The notes below the pieces were generated by a model. That model worked only from the letters and a program-made list of their open reading frames with translations. It made no database searches and had not been told where the DNA came from. Position numbers and translations under genes: made by a program. DNA of 64,000 nucleotides from Paraspadella gotoi (lineage: Eukaryota; Chaetognatha). Below are positions 1-12,069 of the stretch, piece by piece. The DNA lies in the NCBI GenBank assembly GCA_051294375.1, contig CM119263.1, positions 15,974,532 through 16,038,531 on the forward strand, read 5' to 3'. Numbering within the stretch: the stretch's first letter is position 1; each line of letters opens with the position of its first letter.

Positions 1-1526
1 GTATATGGAGTGCCTTGAGAACCCACAAAGCTCTGATCCAATCGTCAGGGGCGAAGATATGATCTTATTTTTACAGATGAATGGTTAATTTTTATAACGG
101 TTGTACCTAGTTTCATTAGCAACTTTAGGAAAAGAAAATAAAAATACTCAAATATCTCAACGACACTCATAAATTTTAAAAAATAATATATATATTCCAA
201 ACATAGAAATTTAAGTCTTTAATAATCAGGTAAAATCCTGAGTCGATAATGCCACATCCTAATTTTGATGCATAAAAATTTATAACGAAGCACGCAGAAC
301 ATGAAAAAAGGAACAAAAAAATACCTTCGAGGAAATGAGAGTTAAACATTGTCTTGAAAATAAAAGTCATTGAAGAAAAAAAATTGAAAGAAAACAGCAC
401 CAGAACAACATACCTTGGGGGGGGAGGAAATAAAAAAAAACCGAAAAAAACGAATACAGGAACTTGATGCAAATTCTGAGCTCAACGAGTTTTTCTAGTG
501 AAAGACAGAAAACGAGAAAATTCTGTCGGCAATTTCTTTCCATCTTTCGGTGTCACTCGACTCTTTCCGCCTTTAATTTTTAGTACTCGCTTATTGGAAG
601 CCTCTCTCTCTCTACTCGCTCTCTCTCTCTCTCTCTCTCTCCTCTTCTCTCTCCTCTCATCTCCTCTCTCCTCTCTCTCTCTGCTCAGAGCCATAAAAAA
701 CTTCTCGTATTTTCTTCTTTTTCTTCTCTGCACGAGTTTTTTCCTTATCTCCACTGGAAATAATTTTGACTAATGGGGGTTCGTGATAGGGTGTGTAAGT
801 TGGCGATAACATTGTCGCTTGAATAAAGGGCGGGTCGGAAGACAAAAGGGCGTGAGGGGTTGCGTCCCTGTGTGTGTGCGGGTTTTGGCATGTAAGCTTT
901 ATTGATGTGGACTGAACTTATCATTAGTGAATCAGTAGTTTTTGTCAGTCTGGAATATCGGCGTTGCCGCGCAGAGAATGATCTCGGACCGAGTTCTAGT
1001 GGAACCTAAAGGCTAAAGGAACAAAAAGGATTTCATTCTTAAAAGAATGAGAATTGTAAGACGTTCTTTTTAAAAACAAATTTTTGCATTAATTAATTTT
1101 CTCCTTTAGATTTTCCCCGCATGTGGGAAGGCATTTAAACAACAAAAGGAAAATGAAACCGTGGTCCAAGAAATCAAATAAAAAATAGTTAAAATAAAAA
1201 TTAACACTAAACAATTTTTAGTAAAGACCTATACTGTAAAAAAAGATCTTAACATCGATCGGCACCTGCGGTCTCCGCGGGTGATCCAGGCATGGAGGCC
1301 AAAATGAATGCAGAGGGAGGTGAGGATTGGGAGGCTGAGGCGGGGACTATGAGAGATCAAGGGGTGACAGTGTATAGTGGCGGTTTGTGGTTAGTTGAGC
1401 TAAGTGTTACATAGCGGTAATTGGAGGGGAAGCGGTGATCAAGGACCTTGGGCATAGTGGCCAAATAGGGAGAGGTAGAAGAAGGACGACCGAGGTGCGT
1501 AGATCGGGTTTTTGAGGAAAGCATTT

Positions 1527-1572
1527 ATGCCATTGGGCCAAGCAATTGGGCCCAAGCCATTATGCCCAAGCT
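1527..1572 (+). repeat. Short GCCATTGGGCCCAA tandem repeat
   Basis: About three imperfect units of 13-14 bp built on GCCATTGGGCCCAA. The same cluster is found in copy 2 of the block at about 5346-5392. Confidence 0.6.
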
Positions 1573-2116
1573 AATTTAACATTTCGAACTAAACTAAGAA
1601 AATTCGTTTTCAACCCCGAATTGATTTCGTAACGTAAATCAGTAGTAACTTTTATCAGTTTGTGCGTGGTATTGTTAAATTTTAGGGTTGTATTTTGTAT
1701 CGATCGATTATAAACGTTTTGCTTTAGCGATTTGCATTTGTTGTTGTCTTTCCTCTACTTGGTCGTCGCGTCGGTTCGTCGTCTCCAGGACAACCTCACG
1801 TCCCTTCTCTTCCCAAAGCTGTCGCGGCCCGACTATTTTTATCTTACAATTTTTATCTTGGGATTCTTTTCGCGTTTATCCTGTTTTTAACTGTCGATTA
1901 GGGACGCTGCAGTGACATTTTCGTCTCTCCGTGAGCTGTGAGATTCTCTGAGAGAAGTTTGTCAGGTAAAATGGATAACATTACAATTCTAGACTATGTG
2001 GTTATAAGGATAGTAACAGATTTTTTTAATTAATTCAAAGGCGTCGCCCATTCTTTACTAATCTAGAAAATGAAAAATAATTAATATATTGGAGCAAAAA
2101 AAAATGTTTTTTTAGA

Positions 2117-2171
2117 AAGATGAAAAAGACAATGAGGTTAGGCTCAAAGATTATATTTTTCAATCATTTTG
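2117..2171 (+). repeat. Short inverted repeat matching 6665-6722
   Basis: The reverse complement of this segment, containing AAAGACAATGAGG, matches 6665-6722, containing CTCATTGTCTTT. Both copies stop at 25-N gaps, so two contig ends seem to carry the same sequence in opposite orientation. Confidence 0.6.
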
Positions 2172-2196
2172 NNNNNNNNNNNNNNNNNNNNNNNNN
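2172..2196. other. Assembly gap, 25 N
   Basis: Exactly 25 N, the placeholder size used seven times in this window; true length unknown. Confidence 0.99.
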
Positions 2197-2433
2197 CTTC
2201 TCCTTTTCCACCGCCTCCTCCTCATCCTCTTCCTCCTTTTCCCGGGCTTTTTTCTCTCTACTCGGTTCTCGTCTTCTTTTTTGGTCCGTCTTAGCAAGTG
2301 TGACCCGCGATTCCACGACGAAGACGACGACGACGTCGACGACGACGAGTGCAACGACCCGATGACGTGACGCATCCGACGACGATGCCCGGTGAAATCT
2401 TTTGGCGGGGGACGAGAGAAAGAGGGAGATAGA
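2197..2433 (+). other. CT-rich stretch and GAC/CGA triplet repeat, no gene seen
   Basis: A pyrimidine-rich stretch (2197-2290) is followed by a CGA/GAC triplet run at 2317-2349. Reading frames crossing it run into N and are not credible. Confidence 0.6.
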
Positions 2434-2872
2434 NNNNNNNNNNNNNNNNNNNNNNNNNNNNNNNNNNNNNNNNNNNNNNNNNNNNNNNNNNNNNNNNNNN
2501 NNNNNNNNNNNNNNNNNNNNNNNNNNNNNNNNNNNNNNNNNNNNNNNNNNNNNNNNNNNNNNNNNNNNNNNNNNNNNNNNNNNNNNNNNNNNNNNNNNNN
2601 NNNNNNNNNNNNNNNNNNNNNNNNNNNNNNNNNNNNNNNNNNNNNNNNNNNNNNNNNNNNNNNNNNNNNNNNNNNNNNNNNNNNNNNNNNNNNNNNNNNN
2701 NNNNNNNNNNNNNNNNNNNNNNNNNNNNNNNNNNNNNNNNNNNNNNNNNNNNNNNNNNNNNNNNNNNNNNNNNNNNNNNNNNNNNNNNNNNNNNNNNNNN
2801 NNNNNNNNNNNNNNNNNNNNNNNNNNNNNNNNNNNNNNNNNNNNNNNNNNNNNNNNNNNNNNNNNNNNNNNN
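2434..2872. other. Assembly gap, 439 N
   Basis: A gap with an estimated size. Apparent ORFs crossing it are artefacts. Confidence 0.99.
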
Positions 2873-3924
2873 CCGCTCGATTCCATGAGAAAACATTCCG
2901 TCGCACATTATGGAATTACGCTTTCGAAAATCCTCCATCGTTCATCGGACGTCTTCACTGTTTGTTCGTTCATTCGCCTGTCGTTCTTTAGATCGTTCGC
3001 CAGCTGTTCTTTATTATATCGTTCGCTGGATTATCGCCTTCCCTTCCTTCGCTGCAACTTAGTCTGGATGTCCCAATGGAACCGAAGAGGGCCACAGGCC
3101 GCGCAGCGAATTTGCATCAAATCCGCAATATGCTGCAAATATTCCGAAAAAAAAATATCCGTCGACGTTTAAAAAAAATTCGAAAAGAAAATTGGAAATA
3201 AAATCTTGGCAAATTTGTTTTTAAAGTTTTTATTTTCTACGTATTTAAACGCGTCATTCCGCCTAGTTGTTTGGGCGTAGATCACCATAAGATTATTTGT
3301 AAAATACTCCCGCTACAAAAATTATAAATTTTTTTAGTTACGAGGAGAAAACGTAAGGAATTATCTTTTGTGATTTCCCACTGGCCTAGAAACTCGTAAG
3401 AATTTTAAAGATAGGAAAGGGCTTATGAGAAAAATTAGTGAGATAAATCGAAAGTTAAAAAATAGGAAGTAAAAAAAAATTAGAAATTGCATCTTGGGAG
3501 AGGTATTAAATAAATGAAATGAAAACTGAATGCAGAATATTAGGAAAATTTAGAAACTCATTAATGATATTAAAATCATTAGTGTAAGTATACCAAATCG
3601 TATTAGATAATTTCAGAGTCAGGATTCTGGTAGGATTAGTGTCTAATAATACTTGATAATTAATTCGGTCTTGCATACCAGATGGAAAATAATAAAACAT
3701 AGTAGATTTAATAATTTATTCATTATGAAAGAGCACTGTACTGCGAAGACTTCTGTCTTCCTCTTTGGTGCAAACATGAAATGGAAAAATTTTGTCTCGA
3801 AGGCTCATCACAGAACTACTTTAACGGAAGTCTCTACCTTCTCACTATTATGATTATATTATATTATTATATTATATTATGATAATATGAAGAAGGAAGA
3901 AGACAAAGCTTGCTAAGTCATTAT
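2873..3924. other. No gene recognised
   Basis: 2873-3170 is moderately GC-rich with short open frames but no persuasive start, splice site or family motif. 3170-3924 is AT-rich and ends in a TATTA-type simple repeat near 3850-3890. Confidence 0.5.
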
Positions 3925-4035
3925 CTTGTACGAGTGATGGAGGCCTTAAACCACCAAAGCCTGACCAATGTCAGGGGCAAGATAGTTTATTTATTAAATG
4001 AATGGTTAATTTTATAACGGTTGTACCTATTTCAT
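3925..4035 (+). repeat. Dispersed repeat family R1
   Basis: The core reads GAGTGATGGAGGCCTTAAA, then a stretch containing TTAAATGAATGGTTAAT and GGTTGTACC. Related segments lie at 1-115, about 44865-44990 (+), about 53530-53590 (reverse), and inside the long TIR elements, for example 35345-35450 (reverse). Function and class are unknown; the family was found by reading the copies against each other. Confidence 0.55.
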
Positions 4036-4473
4036 AGCAACTTTGAGAAAAGAAAATAAAAATACTCAAATATTCAACGACACCATAAATTTTAAATAAA
4101 ATATTATATATTCCAAAATAGAAATTTTAAGTCTTTAATAATAGTAAAATCCTGAGTCAAATGCCACATCCTAATTTTGATGCATAGAAAATTTATAACG
4201 AAGACAGAACTGAAAAAAGGAACAAAAAAATCTGAGGAAATGACGTGTAAAACATTTTCTTGAAAATAAAAGTCATTGAAAGAAAATTGAAAAAACAGCA
4301 CCAGAAAACATAACTTGGGGGGGGGAAAAAACGAAAAACGAATACAGGAACTTGAGTGAAATTCTGAGCTCAACGAGTTTTTCTCGGTGAAAGAGAAAAA
4401 AAAATTTTCTTCCGCCCTTCATTTCGTGTCACTCGACTCTTTCCCCTTTAATTTTTTAGTACTCGCTTATTTG

Positions 4474-4475
<2 letters not shown>

Positions 4476-4525
<50 letters not shown>
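4476..4525 (+). repeat. (CT)n microsatellite
   Basis: An uninterrupted CT tract. In block copy 1 the matching tract is interrupted by A and C. Confidence 0.95.
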
Positions 4526-4527
<2 letters not shown>

Positions 4528-5940
4528 CTCAGAGCCATAAAAAACTTCTCTATTTTTCTTCTTTTTCTTCTCTGCAGAGTTTTTTTCCTTATCTCCACTG
4601 GAAACTAATTTGACTAATGGGGGTTCCGTGATAGGGTGTGTATGGCGATAACATGGTTGGAATAAAGGGCGGGTCGGAAGACAAAAGGCGTGAGGGGTTG
4701 GTCCCTGTGTGTGGTGGGGTTTTGTGATGTAAGCTTTATTGATGGGTACTGAACTTATCATTAGTGAATCAGTAGTTTTTGTCAGCTGGAATAATCGGGC
4801 GTGCCGCGCAGAGAATGATCTCGGGACCAGTTCTAGTGGAACCTAAAGGCTAAAGGAACAAAAAGGATTTCATTCTTTAAAAGAATGTAGGAATTGTAAG
4901 AACTTCTTTTTAAAAAAAATTTTTGAATTAATTTTTCTCCTTAGATTTCCCCCGCATGTGGGAAAGGCATTAAAAGCAAAAGAAAATGAAACCGTGGGTC
5001 CAAGAAAATCAAATAAAAAAGTAGAAATAAAAATTAAACTAAACAATTTTAGTAAAATATATAAAAAAAAGGATCTTAAGCATCGATCGCACCCTGGGTC
5101 GCCGCGGGTGATCAGGATTGAGGCAAAATGAATGCAGGTGGAAGGTGAGGATGGGAGGCTGAGGCGGGGACTATGAGAGATCAAGGGGTGACCATTTGCG
5201 TTATAGTGGCGGTTGAGGTTAGTTGAAGCTAATCAGTGTTTACATGGGTAATGGGGGAGTGATTCAGACCTTCGGGCATAGTGGCAAAACGGAAATGGAG
5301 AAGAGGGGACGAGCCGAGTGTAGATGGTTTTGAGAAAGCATTAGTCCCATTGGGCCAAGCCATTGGGCCCAAAGCCATTATGCCCAAGCCTAATTTAACA
5401 TTTCGAAACTAAACTAAGAAATTGTTTCAACCCAGAATTGATTCGTAACGTAAAATCAAGTAACTTTTATCATTTTGGTTGTTAAATTTTAGGGTTGTAT
5501 TTTGTATCGATCGATTATAAACCGTTTTGCTTTAGCCGATTTGCATTTGTTGTTGTCTTTCCTCTTGGTCGTCGTCGTCGTCGTCGTCTCCAGGACAACC
5601 TCACGTCCCTTCTCTTGCCCAAAGCTGTCGCGGGCCCGACTATTTTTGTCTTAAATTTTTATCTTGGGATTCTTTTTCGCGTTTACCTGTTTTATAACTG
5701 TCGATTAGGGACGCTGCAGTGACATTTTCGTCTCTCCGTGAGCTGTGAGATTTCTGAGAGAAGTTTGTCAGTAAAATGGATTAACATTACAATTCTAGAC
5801 TATGTGGTATAAGGAATAGTAACAGATTTTTTTTAATAAATTCAAAGCGTCGACCCAATTCTTTACCTAATCTAGAAAATGAAAATAATTAATATATTGG
5901 AGCAAAAAAAAAATGTTTTTAAAAAAGAGAGAGATGCAAG

Positions 5941-6250
5941 GATTAGAGCTTATTCCGTTGACCCTTGGATCAGATACGGGCCTTGAAAATTTAAATCGCA
6001 ACCTGCCTGAGCTCAGTTAACGACGAAGAAAAACGAAGAGAGTAAATAAACCTGAAGACTCATTAAAGTTATATTTACAATTGAAAGAATAAAACTCTAC
6101 TCTGGCTCCTCTATCTGAAAATTGGGGCGAGAGAGTCTTTCCATTCTCCCTGTCACTCTCATGTCGACATCCACTTAATACTGCCGAACTTGTATTCCCA
6201 TCTAAATGCTCTGGGAAACGTTAATTAATAAATGAATGACAAGACTCGGG
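5941..6250 (+). repeat. Direct duplication block B, copy 1
   Basis: This is repeated at 6751-7060. Shared strings include TTATTCCGTTGACCCTTGGA, GGGGCGAGAGAGTCTTTCCA and GGGAAACGTTAATTAATAAA. No gene was seen. Confidence 0.75.
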
Positions 6251-6725
6251 CGTCGATTTGATTCATTCTCGGGATTTAAAACAGTGCGTTTTCTGTGTTA
6301 ATTAATATTCACGATAGTTAAATAATTAAATTTCTTCGCGAGCATGGCGAGGGAGGTAATTGGTCGTCAAGACGAAGAATACATTTTTTTCGAGAGTCCA
6401 TCGGTTAGGTAACGGGTCGTGGACTCAACTTTTTTTACTTTGGGTTTGGACCCTCTTAATTTTCTATCTAGTTGGCTTCTATGGAAAGAAATTATTGCTA
6501 CAAAATAATAGTCGGGCCTATAATGAAAGAAACCCAGCGTATGCAAGTAATTAAAAATTATACGGAGATGAAAGATATAAAAAAAAGGAAAATAAGGAAA
6601 AGAAATAATAAAATTTTGAAAAAAATTGGATCTCAGAATTTGTCCTTGAATTTTTTTTTTTGTTCAAATGATTGAGAAATAATTAATCTTGGCCTCACGC
6701 TCATTGTCTTTTTCATCTTTTCTGA

Positions 6726-6750
6726 NNNNNNNNNNNNNNNNNNNNNNNNN
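6726..6750. other. Assembly gap, 25 N
   Basis: A placeholder gap immediately before the second copy of block B. Confidence 0.99.
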
Positions 6751-7060
6751 CAAGATTACTTATTCCGTTGACCCTTGGAATTCAGATTACGCTTGAAAAA
6801 GAATGCAACCCTGACCTGAGCTGCAGTTAAACGAACGAAGAAGAACGATAGAGAGTAGAATAAACTAGAAAGACTATTAGTATATTTACAATGAAAATAA
6901 AATCATACTACTGCTCTCCTATCCTGAAAATGGGGCGAGAGAGTCTTTCCATCTCCCTCACTCTCTGTCGACATCCACTTAATTACTGCCGAACCTGGTT
7001 ATTGCCATCTAAATGCTAACTGGGAAACGTTAATTAATAAATGAATGGACAAGTGCGGCG
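6751..7060 (+). repeat. Direct duplication block B, copy 2
   Basis: This is a noisy second copy of 5941-6250 that starts right after the gap. Differences are mostly single-base indels. Confidence 0.75.
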
Positions 7061-8026
7061 TGTCTCGGTATTTGAATTTCATTTTGCTCGAATGTGCGTA
7101 ATTTTTAGTTTGAATTAAAACCTATTTGTCTGTTTACATAAAATAAAACAGTATTTAACTTACAAATTGTCCATAGGGGTATAAATATTAAAAATTCTTC
7201 GTTGACGAGTGTTGCTGAGGAGATCGAATCGACTTTAAATTGGAACCGTCGATCAGTCGATTCCATGATGGGGTCAATGTTTATCTAGTTGTCGTTGTCG
7301 TTGTTGTAATTGTTTTCAAATCCCCTGTCGTTTCCGCTCGACACACAATCACAACTCGAGCCCTTCGATAATTCCTTCGCCCACGCCGAAAAATGTTTTT
7401 CGTTGGATTTAGAAAAAAGAACCGCACCAGTTTATCTAATGACGTTCGCTCGCGCCTTTCTCATTTTTTTTATGGATTCTCGCACCATTTTTTATGGTCA
7501 TTTTTGGCGTCGTTTTTAGCGCCTTTCAAAAAATATCGGAGACGCCATACCCAATATCACTTGATGCGTCTTGAGCTAAAAACTGTCACAAATTTATGGG
7601 TCTTCAATTTTTGGAAACCCCCTCCAAGAAAACTCTTTGAAAACGACGGCGCTTCTTCAGAAAAAAGTGAGCGCTAAGCGCTAAGTCGTCTTCCATCCTT
7701 TTTCCTTTTTACAATCTTGTTTGTCCCGTTGGCAACGACATTCGATCGCAAGGAAATGAAGAGACGTCAACTCGTTCTACGGTGCATTCGTGGTGCGAAA
7801 CGAAGCAGCGACATTCCGCCATCTTTTTCTCTCCCGCGACTCCTCCTCCAGGCACGAAGATGAAAAGAGCTCGAAACTCGTTTATGCAAAAATCCCGATT
7901 GCTTCTGACTGCATCTGACTGCATCTGACTGCATAACGTGACTCGGGACCATTTCGTCGCATTTCATTGCGATGTTGCTTGGCTTGGATTTAAGCTCGGT
8001 TGTCATTTGATTGTAACCCATCTTCG
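7061..8026. other. No gene recognised; short TGACTGCATC tandem repeat
   Basis: Mixed-composition sequence with several short open frames on both strands, none with a recognisable product. At 7905-7935 there are three units of TGACTGCATC. GCGCTAAGCGCTAAG near 7671-7685 is a short direct repeat. Confidence 0.5.
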
Positions 8027-8190
8027 NNNNNNNNNNNNNNNNNNNNNNNNNNNNNNNNNNNNNNNNNNNNNNNNNNNNNNNNNNNNNNNNNNNNNNNNNN
8101 NNNNNNNNNNNNNNNNNNNNNNNNNNNNNNNNNNNNNNNNNNNNNNNNNNNNNNNNNNNNNNNNNNNNNNNNNNNNNNNNNNNNNNNNNN
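8027..8190. other. Assembly gap, 164 N
   Basis: A gap with an estimated size. Confidence 0.99.
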
Positions 8191-8492
8191 TCGTAACTAC
8201 GGCAAAAGTCAGGACTGCACATTCTAGGCGCATGCTCAGAAAAAGCGTTAAATTGAACGAAATATTGAGTTTTGACTGCAACTCGATTTTGGCCTTTCGA
8301 AATTCAAATCATCGTTCAGTGAAAATTCGTTCGAGTGACGTTTGACGACAAGCCGTCAACAAAACTATTCGCTCGAGGAAAAAAAAACTGGATTTGAAAA
8401 AATAAATGTAAATTTCCTTAGTCTGGGAAATAATAGTTTAGTATTGAGAGTAATATTGCAATATAAAAAGCGCTTTATTTTTTTCGACTTAT

Positions 8493-8727
8493 TTATCGTT
8501 CGACTTCAATAGTCCTAATCAATTCTTGTTTCTTGGTGTACAGCGCAGCGGCTGCTGCGCGCTCAACTCGTTGCTCGTCCGCTCCAATTTGCTGCTTTCT
8601 TAGATTTTTCTTTTCTTTTCTTGGTTGTTGTTGTCTTTTGTTTGTTTGTTGCGACTCGCGAGCCGTCGCTCTTTTCACGCTGAGGCCATCTCGCGATTTC
8701 GCGATCCATTTCCTTTTGCTCGGGGAA
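8493..8727 (-). CDS. Candidate terminal exon, basic low-complexity protein
   Basis: On the minus strand a C-rich pyrimidine tract ends in TCTTTTAG, a good-looking splice acceptor. It is followed by 77 open codons and a stop at 8493-8495. The translated tail is basic and Gln/Lys/Arg-rich, with an alanine run and the ending KKQELIRTIEVER. An AATAAA signal lies just downstream (plus-strand TTTATT at 8474-8479), which fits a last exon. I recognise no family. The exon has no ATG of its own in frame, so upstream exons would be needed, and they would overlap the candidate + exon at 8985. The competing + frame is cysteine- and phenylalanine-rich and less protein-like. This is inference from splice and poly(A) signals only. 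Confidence 0.35.
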
Positions 8728-8839
8728 CTAAAAGACAACGTGGCGCAGGGGGGGGGGGCAGGCGAGGGGAGGAGAAGGATCGGGTCGGGACGTGGAGGAG
8801 ACGGAAAGATAAGAAGAAAGTATCAAACAGTGGGAACGC

Positions 8840-8925
8840 TTGGGGGGGGAGAGAGAGAGAGGAGAGGAGAGAGAGAGAGAGGAAGAGAGAGAAAGAGAGG
8901 AGGAGAGAGAGAGAGCGAGAAGAAA
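8840..8925 (+). repeat. GA-rich microsatellite
   Basis: (GA)n with AGG and AAG interruptions. Confidence 0.9.
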
Positions 8926-8984
8926 AGAAATGAAGAGAAAAATGGGAAAAATGGTGACAAGGACCAGCGAACTTTGGATTGAAG

Positions 8985-9055
8985 ATGGACGTAGTTAGAA
9001 GGGAACGAAGGATCGCAAGGGAAGCGGACGAAAGGGATTATCATTTCTCAGAGAG
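8985..9055 (+). CDS. Candidate short first coding exon
   Basis: An ATG at 8985 follows an in-frame TGA directly (TGAAGATG). It opens 23 codons plus two bases, starting MDVVRRERRIAREADERDY, and ends at AGAG|GTGAGT, a near-consensus donor at 9056. The peptide is charged, basic then acidic. A displaced noisy copy of the same segment lies at 17390-17880, where indels break the frame and alter the donor (AAAG|GTGGGT). The next exon was not identified; everything downstream on this strand is the repeated unit. I do not recognise the protein. The case rests on ATG, upstream stop and donor together. Confidence 0.4.
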
Positions 9056-10627
9056 GTGAGTGACGTTTGAGGTGAGGTTGTGGTCTTAAGTTGCGGATCT
9101 TCGGGCGAAGATGTGGAGAGAAGAAAAAGAGTTTGGATACGGGTCTGAGAATTTATCGAAGAACAAAAAGAGAATAATGAGAGGAATTAGAAAGAAGGGA
9201 CGATCCAATTCCTTAATCAGTCTCGGTCGTTCAGGTGCTTCATTGGCCTCACTTTTCTTTTGTTTCCTAAATTCTATCTCTCTTCTCTTCTACTATATAT
9301 TGATGGATTTCGTCTCACTCTTATTCAGTCCCTTGTTCTCCTCTCTCGACGATATTTTTGCAAACCTCCTCGATAAAGTGAAGTTTAGATTCAATCAGGA
9401 AACGTGCTCCTTTTCGGTTATTTCAAGCGGGGAATAAAAAAAATATTGTCTTTCTCCGAAAAATATTTTTGAGAGAGAGAGAGAAAGAGAGAGAGAGAAG
9501 AGAGAGAGAGAGAAAGAGAGGAGAGAGAAGAGAGAGAGAGAGAGAGATGAGGAGAGAGTAGAGAGAGGAGAGAGAGAGAGAGAGAGAGTAGAGAGAGAAG
9601 AGGGAGAGAGACAGAGGGTGAACAGAGAGAGGGAAAGAAGTAAAAATCGTAAAGAGAATAGACAATAATTTCCAGTTTAAATAAAGGAACTAAAGAAGAA
9701 ATATAATGTGGTCTGAAATATCGGAGGACACAATTTTTTACTAAAAAAAAAATTAAAAAAAAAAGGAGAGTGTAGATTCGATTAGAGTCGTGAGAAAATT
9801 TTCACGTTGCTTACTGGCTCACTCACAAAAGCAGGTGTCTGAATACCTGCATGCTGGGTTTTCGTTTTATTTTCCCCTTTTTTACTTTCGTACTCGTCGG
9901 GTTTTTCTTTTCGTCCCTTTTTCTTCGCTAACTTCGGTTTCGTTTGTATTTTTTTTCTCCCATTTTTTTTCATGCTTTGTTTTCTTCTTCTGGTTTTTTT
10001 TCCTTTTTTTGGTTTTTCTCTTTGTTTCTTACATTCGATTTAAAGAGTCGAAGATAATCTGCGTCGTTATCCATAGCTAACTTTGTCGATGAGGTTGTCA
10101 CATTTACTGCAAAAGAAGATGTTTTTTGACATTTCCGTAATCTAAAACCAAATTTGGACACGTTTATCTCTCGTGGAAATTTTTCTTTTTGGTCTATTGG
10201 CTCGAAAGGAATTTGAGGAGTTATACGGAAGCGCGGTCATGTGAGTGCGTTTCATGCATAGACGAACGATGTCTTCCCAACTACAAACTACGACAGGAAA
10301 CGCACCAGATTTCACTCGAATCGACGATGGCTTTTCATGCTTTTTTTTTCTTTCTCTTTTCTTTCCCTTTTTTCCTTTTTTTTCGTCGTTTCGTCTCGAC
10401 TCTCGTCAAACTGACCAAAAAATGTCTTTTTGTTCTTTCTTTGGCACCACCAGGGCGCGCACGGGCGGACACCGGTCGCGCAGTGTGCGACGCGGGGGCC
10501 TTTGGACGCTTTTGGCTCCCTCCCTCCTTTTTTTCGTCGCTCATCGGTAAAAGTTGACATTCTAGTGGAGCGAGAAGTCAACCGGCTCGGTTGGAACTGT
10601 CCGGTTTTCTTGACCATCGTTGGTCTT

Positions 10628-10645
10628 CCTCCCTCTTCTCTCTCT

Positions 10646-10679
<34 letters not shown>

Positions 10680-10746
10680 GCTCTCTCTCTCTCTCTCTTT
10701 CTGCTTCTTCTTCTCCCTCCTCTCTCTGCTCTCTCTCTCTCTCTCA
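10628..10746 (+). repeat. CT-rich microsatellite in unit copy 1
   Basis: A CT tract with TTC and TGC interruptions. The matching GA tracts are at about 24597-24670 and 32365-32440. The second of these is where orientation flips between unit copies 4 and 5. Confidence 0.9.
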
Positions 10747-12069
10747 CCCCAGCCCATAAAGTGGAAAGGGCGCCAAAAATCGAGGCTGAACCTGCCGGAG
10801 ATTTTTTTGCGGTCAACATAAAATTCCGCTGTTTTAATATTTCACGTTGTCGAATCTTCGTCATATCTCTTCTTCACCCAACCTTCGTTTTGTTCTCAGT
10901 TTTTTTCCATACATTCTTTATTCGTGCCCATCTTGTTTTTTTTATTATTGTTTCTTTGTTTGTTTCCTATATTTGTTCTGTTCTCTCGTGTATTTCCGGT
11001 CTATTTTTATCGACACATATCTGGCCTCGTCATTTTTCTTCGTCTTTCGTTGTTTTTCGATAAAATTCCCTGTCGATATTCACTTCAAAATTTTCATGGT
11101 CGTCCTCGTCGTTCGTCGTGTTCGTCGTCCCTCTTCTTCGGTCGGACGTTCGCAAGACAACGATGAAAGCTAAAGTGAGTTCTTCGTTGCCAAACGCGAT
11201 TCGCATTCTCCATCAAGCGAAGCGGAGCGAGCGACAGAGGTGGCGACTGCGAGAGGCGAACGGCAGCATGATTCATGCAATAGACAATCTTGAATGTTGT
11301 AAATCAAACGCACGTGATGAAATGGCAATGGAGAAGAGAGGAATTCCTCGGAAAGGCAAAACAGAGAAATGAAATGCAAGGAAGAGTCTAAATCCAAGGA
11401 CTGAAGCAGCAAATCTGTTATTGGAGAAACTAGATTGCGCAGCAGCGAGAGGAAGAGAGAGGGCGTTTCCGCCTGGCCTGTTTTAACTTTCACCAAATGT
11501 TTTTTTAGGAGATTTAATCGTCGCTCATTAATTCTTTCATTTCTTTCGATTTTTCGGGACGGGAAGCGAAATGAAGGCGCGATTAGGAATCATCTTTGGT
11601 TGATGTGATGATGTTTGTTGGTCGGCGTGATATTATTGGAGAAATTCTGCATTTCTAAGGAATTAACTCGCAACGAATGGTGTGGGAAAGTACGTGATTT
11701 GCCCGTTCGAGTCAAGCAAACCGGTTAAGTATGTTCAGGCGTTTTCCGACTTTATTTATGCTCCATGAATACGGTAAGGGTTAAAAAAAGCTGTCTGCAT
11801 CTTTGCTTTGTTTTTAATAACTTTTTTATTTTCTTTCTTTTTTTTTTTTTTTTTTGCTCTTTGTGGCTGAGTGCAATTTGGTTGGGCGATTGCGGTAAGG
11901 CGTCGTTCAATGGCCAAACCGTCCCCAACGCGTAAGAATCGGTTTCGAACATTTTAGCTTTTTTTCGTCGCTTACTTCTTTTTAAAGCATCGCCTAATTT
12001 GTTTTTTTTTTTTTTTTGGGCATAACGTTCGAGTTCTCTCACATTTTCCGCTGAAAAAGAAAAAAAAAA

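Larger units (their letters stand above)
1..2171 (+). repeat. Direct duplication block A, copy 1
   Basis: This block recurs in the same orientation at 3925-5935, offset by about 3.9 kb. The matching order is an R1 repeat at the left edge, a CT tract (about 600-690), CpG-containing sequence, a GGGCC-rich mini-repeat (1527-1572) and the stretch around 1680-1960. The two copies differ mostly by one-base insertions and deletions. Near the right end, CAG|GTAAAA at about 1962-1970 could be a splice donor after an untranslated exon, but copy 2 lacks one G there. I see no convincing coding sequence. The block stops at a 25-N gap. Confidence 0.8.
3925..5935 (+). repeat. Direct duplication block A, copy 2
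   Basis: This is a second copy of 1-2171 with the same order of landmarks: R1 repeat, pure CT tract (4476-4525), GGGCC mini-repeat and the GTC-rich run near 5570. Differences from copy 1 are mostly one- and two-base indels. No coding sequence is supported. Confidence 0.8.

Noticed and set aside
498-773. ORFs over CT/GA tracts (also 8823-9044, 9423-9665, 54814-55363, 63319-63702)
   Set aside because: Composition of simple repeats keeps these frames open; no start context, splice sites or family motif.
2160-3172. Long frames spanning 2172-2872
   Set aside because: Most codons are N; the gap sizes are arbitrary, so the frames are meaningless.
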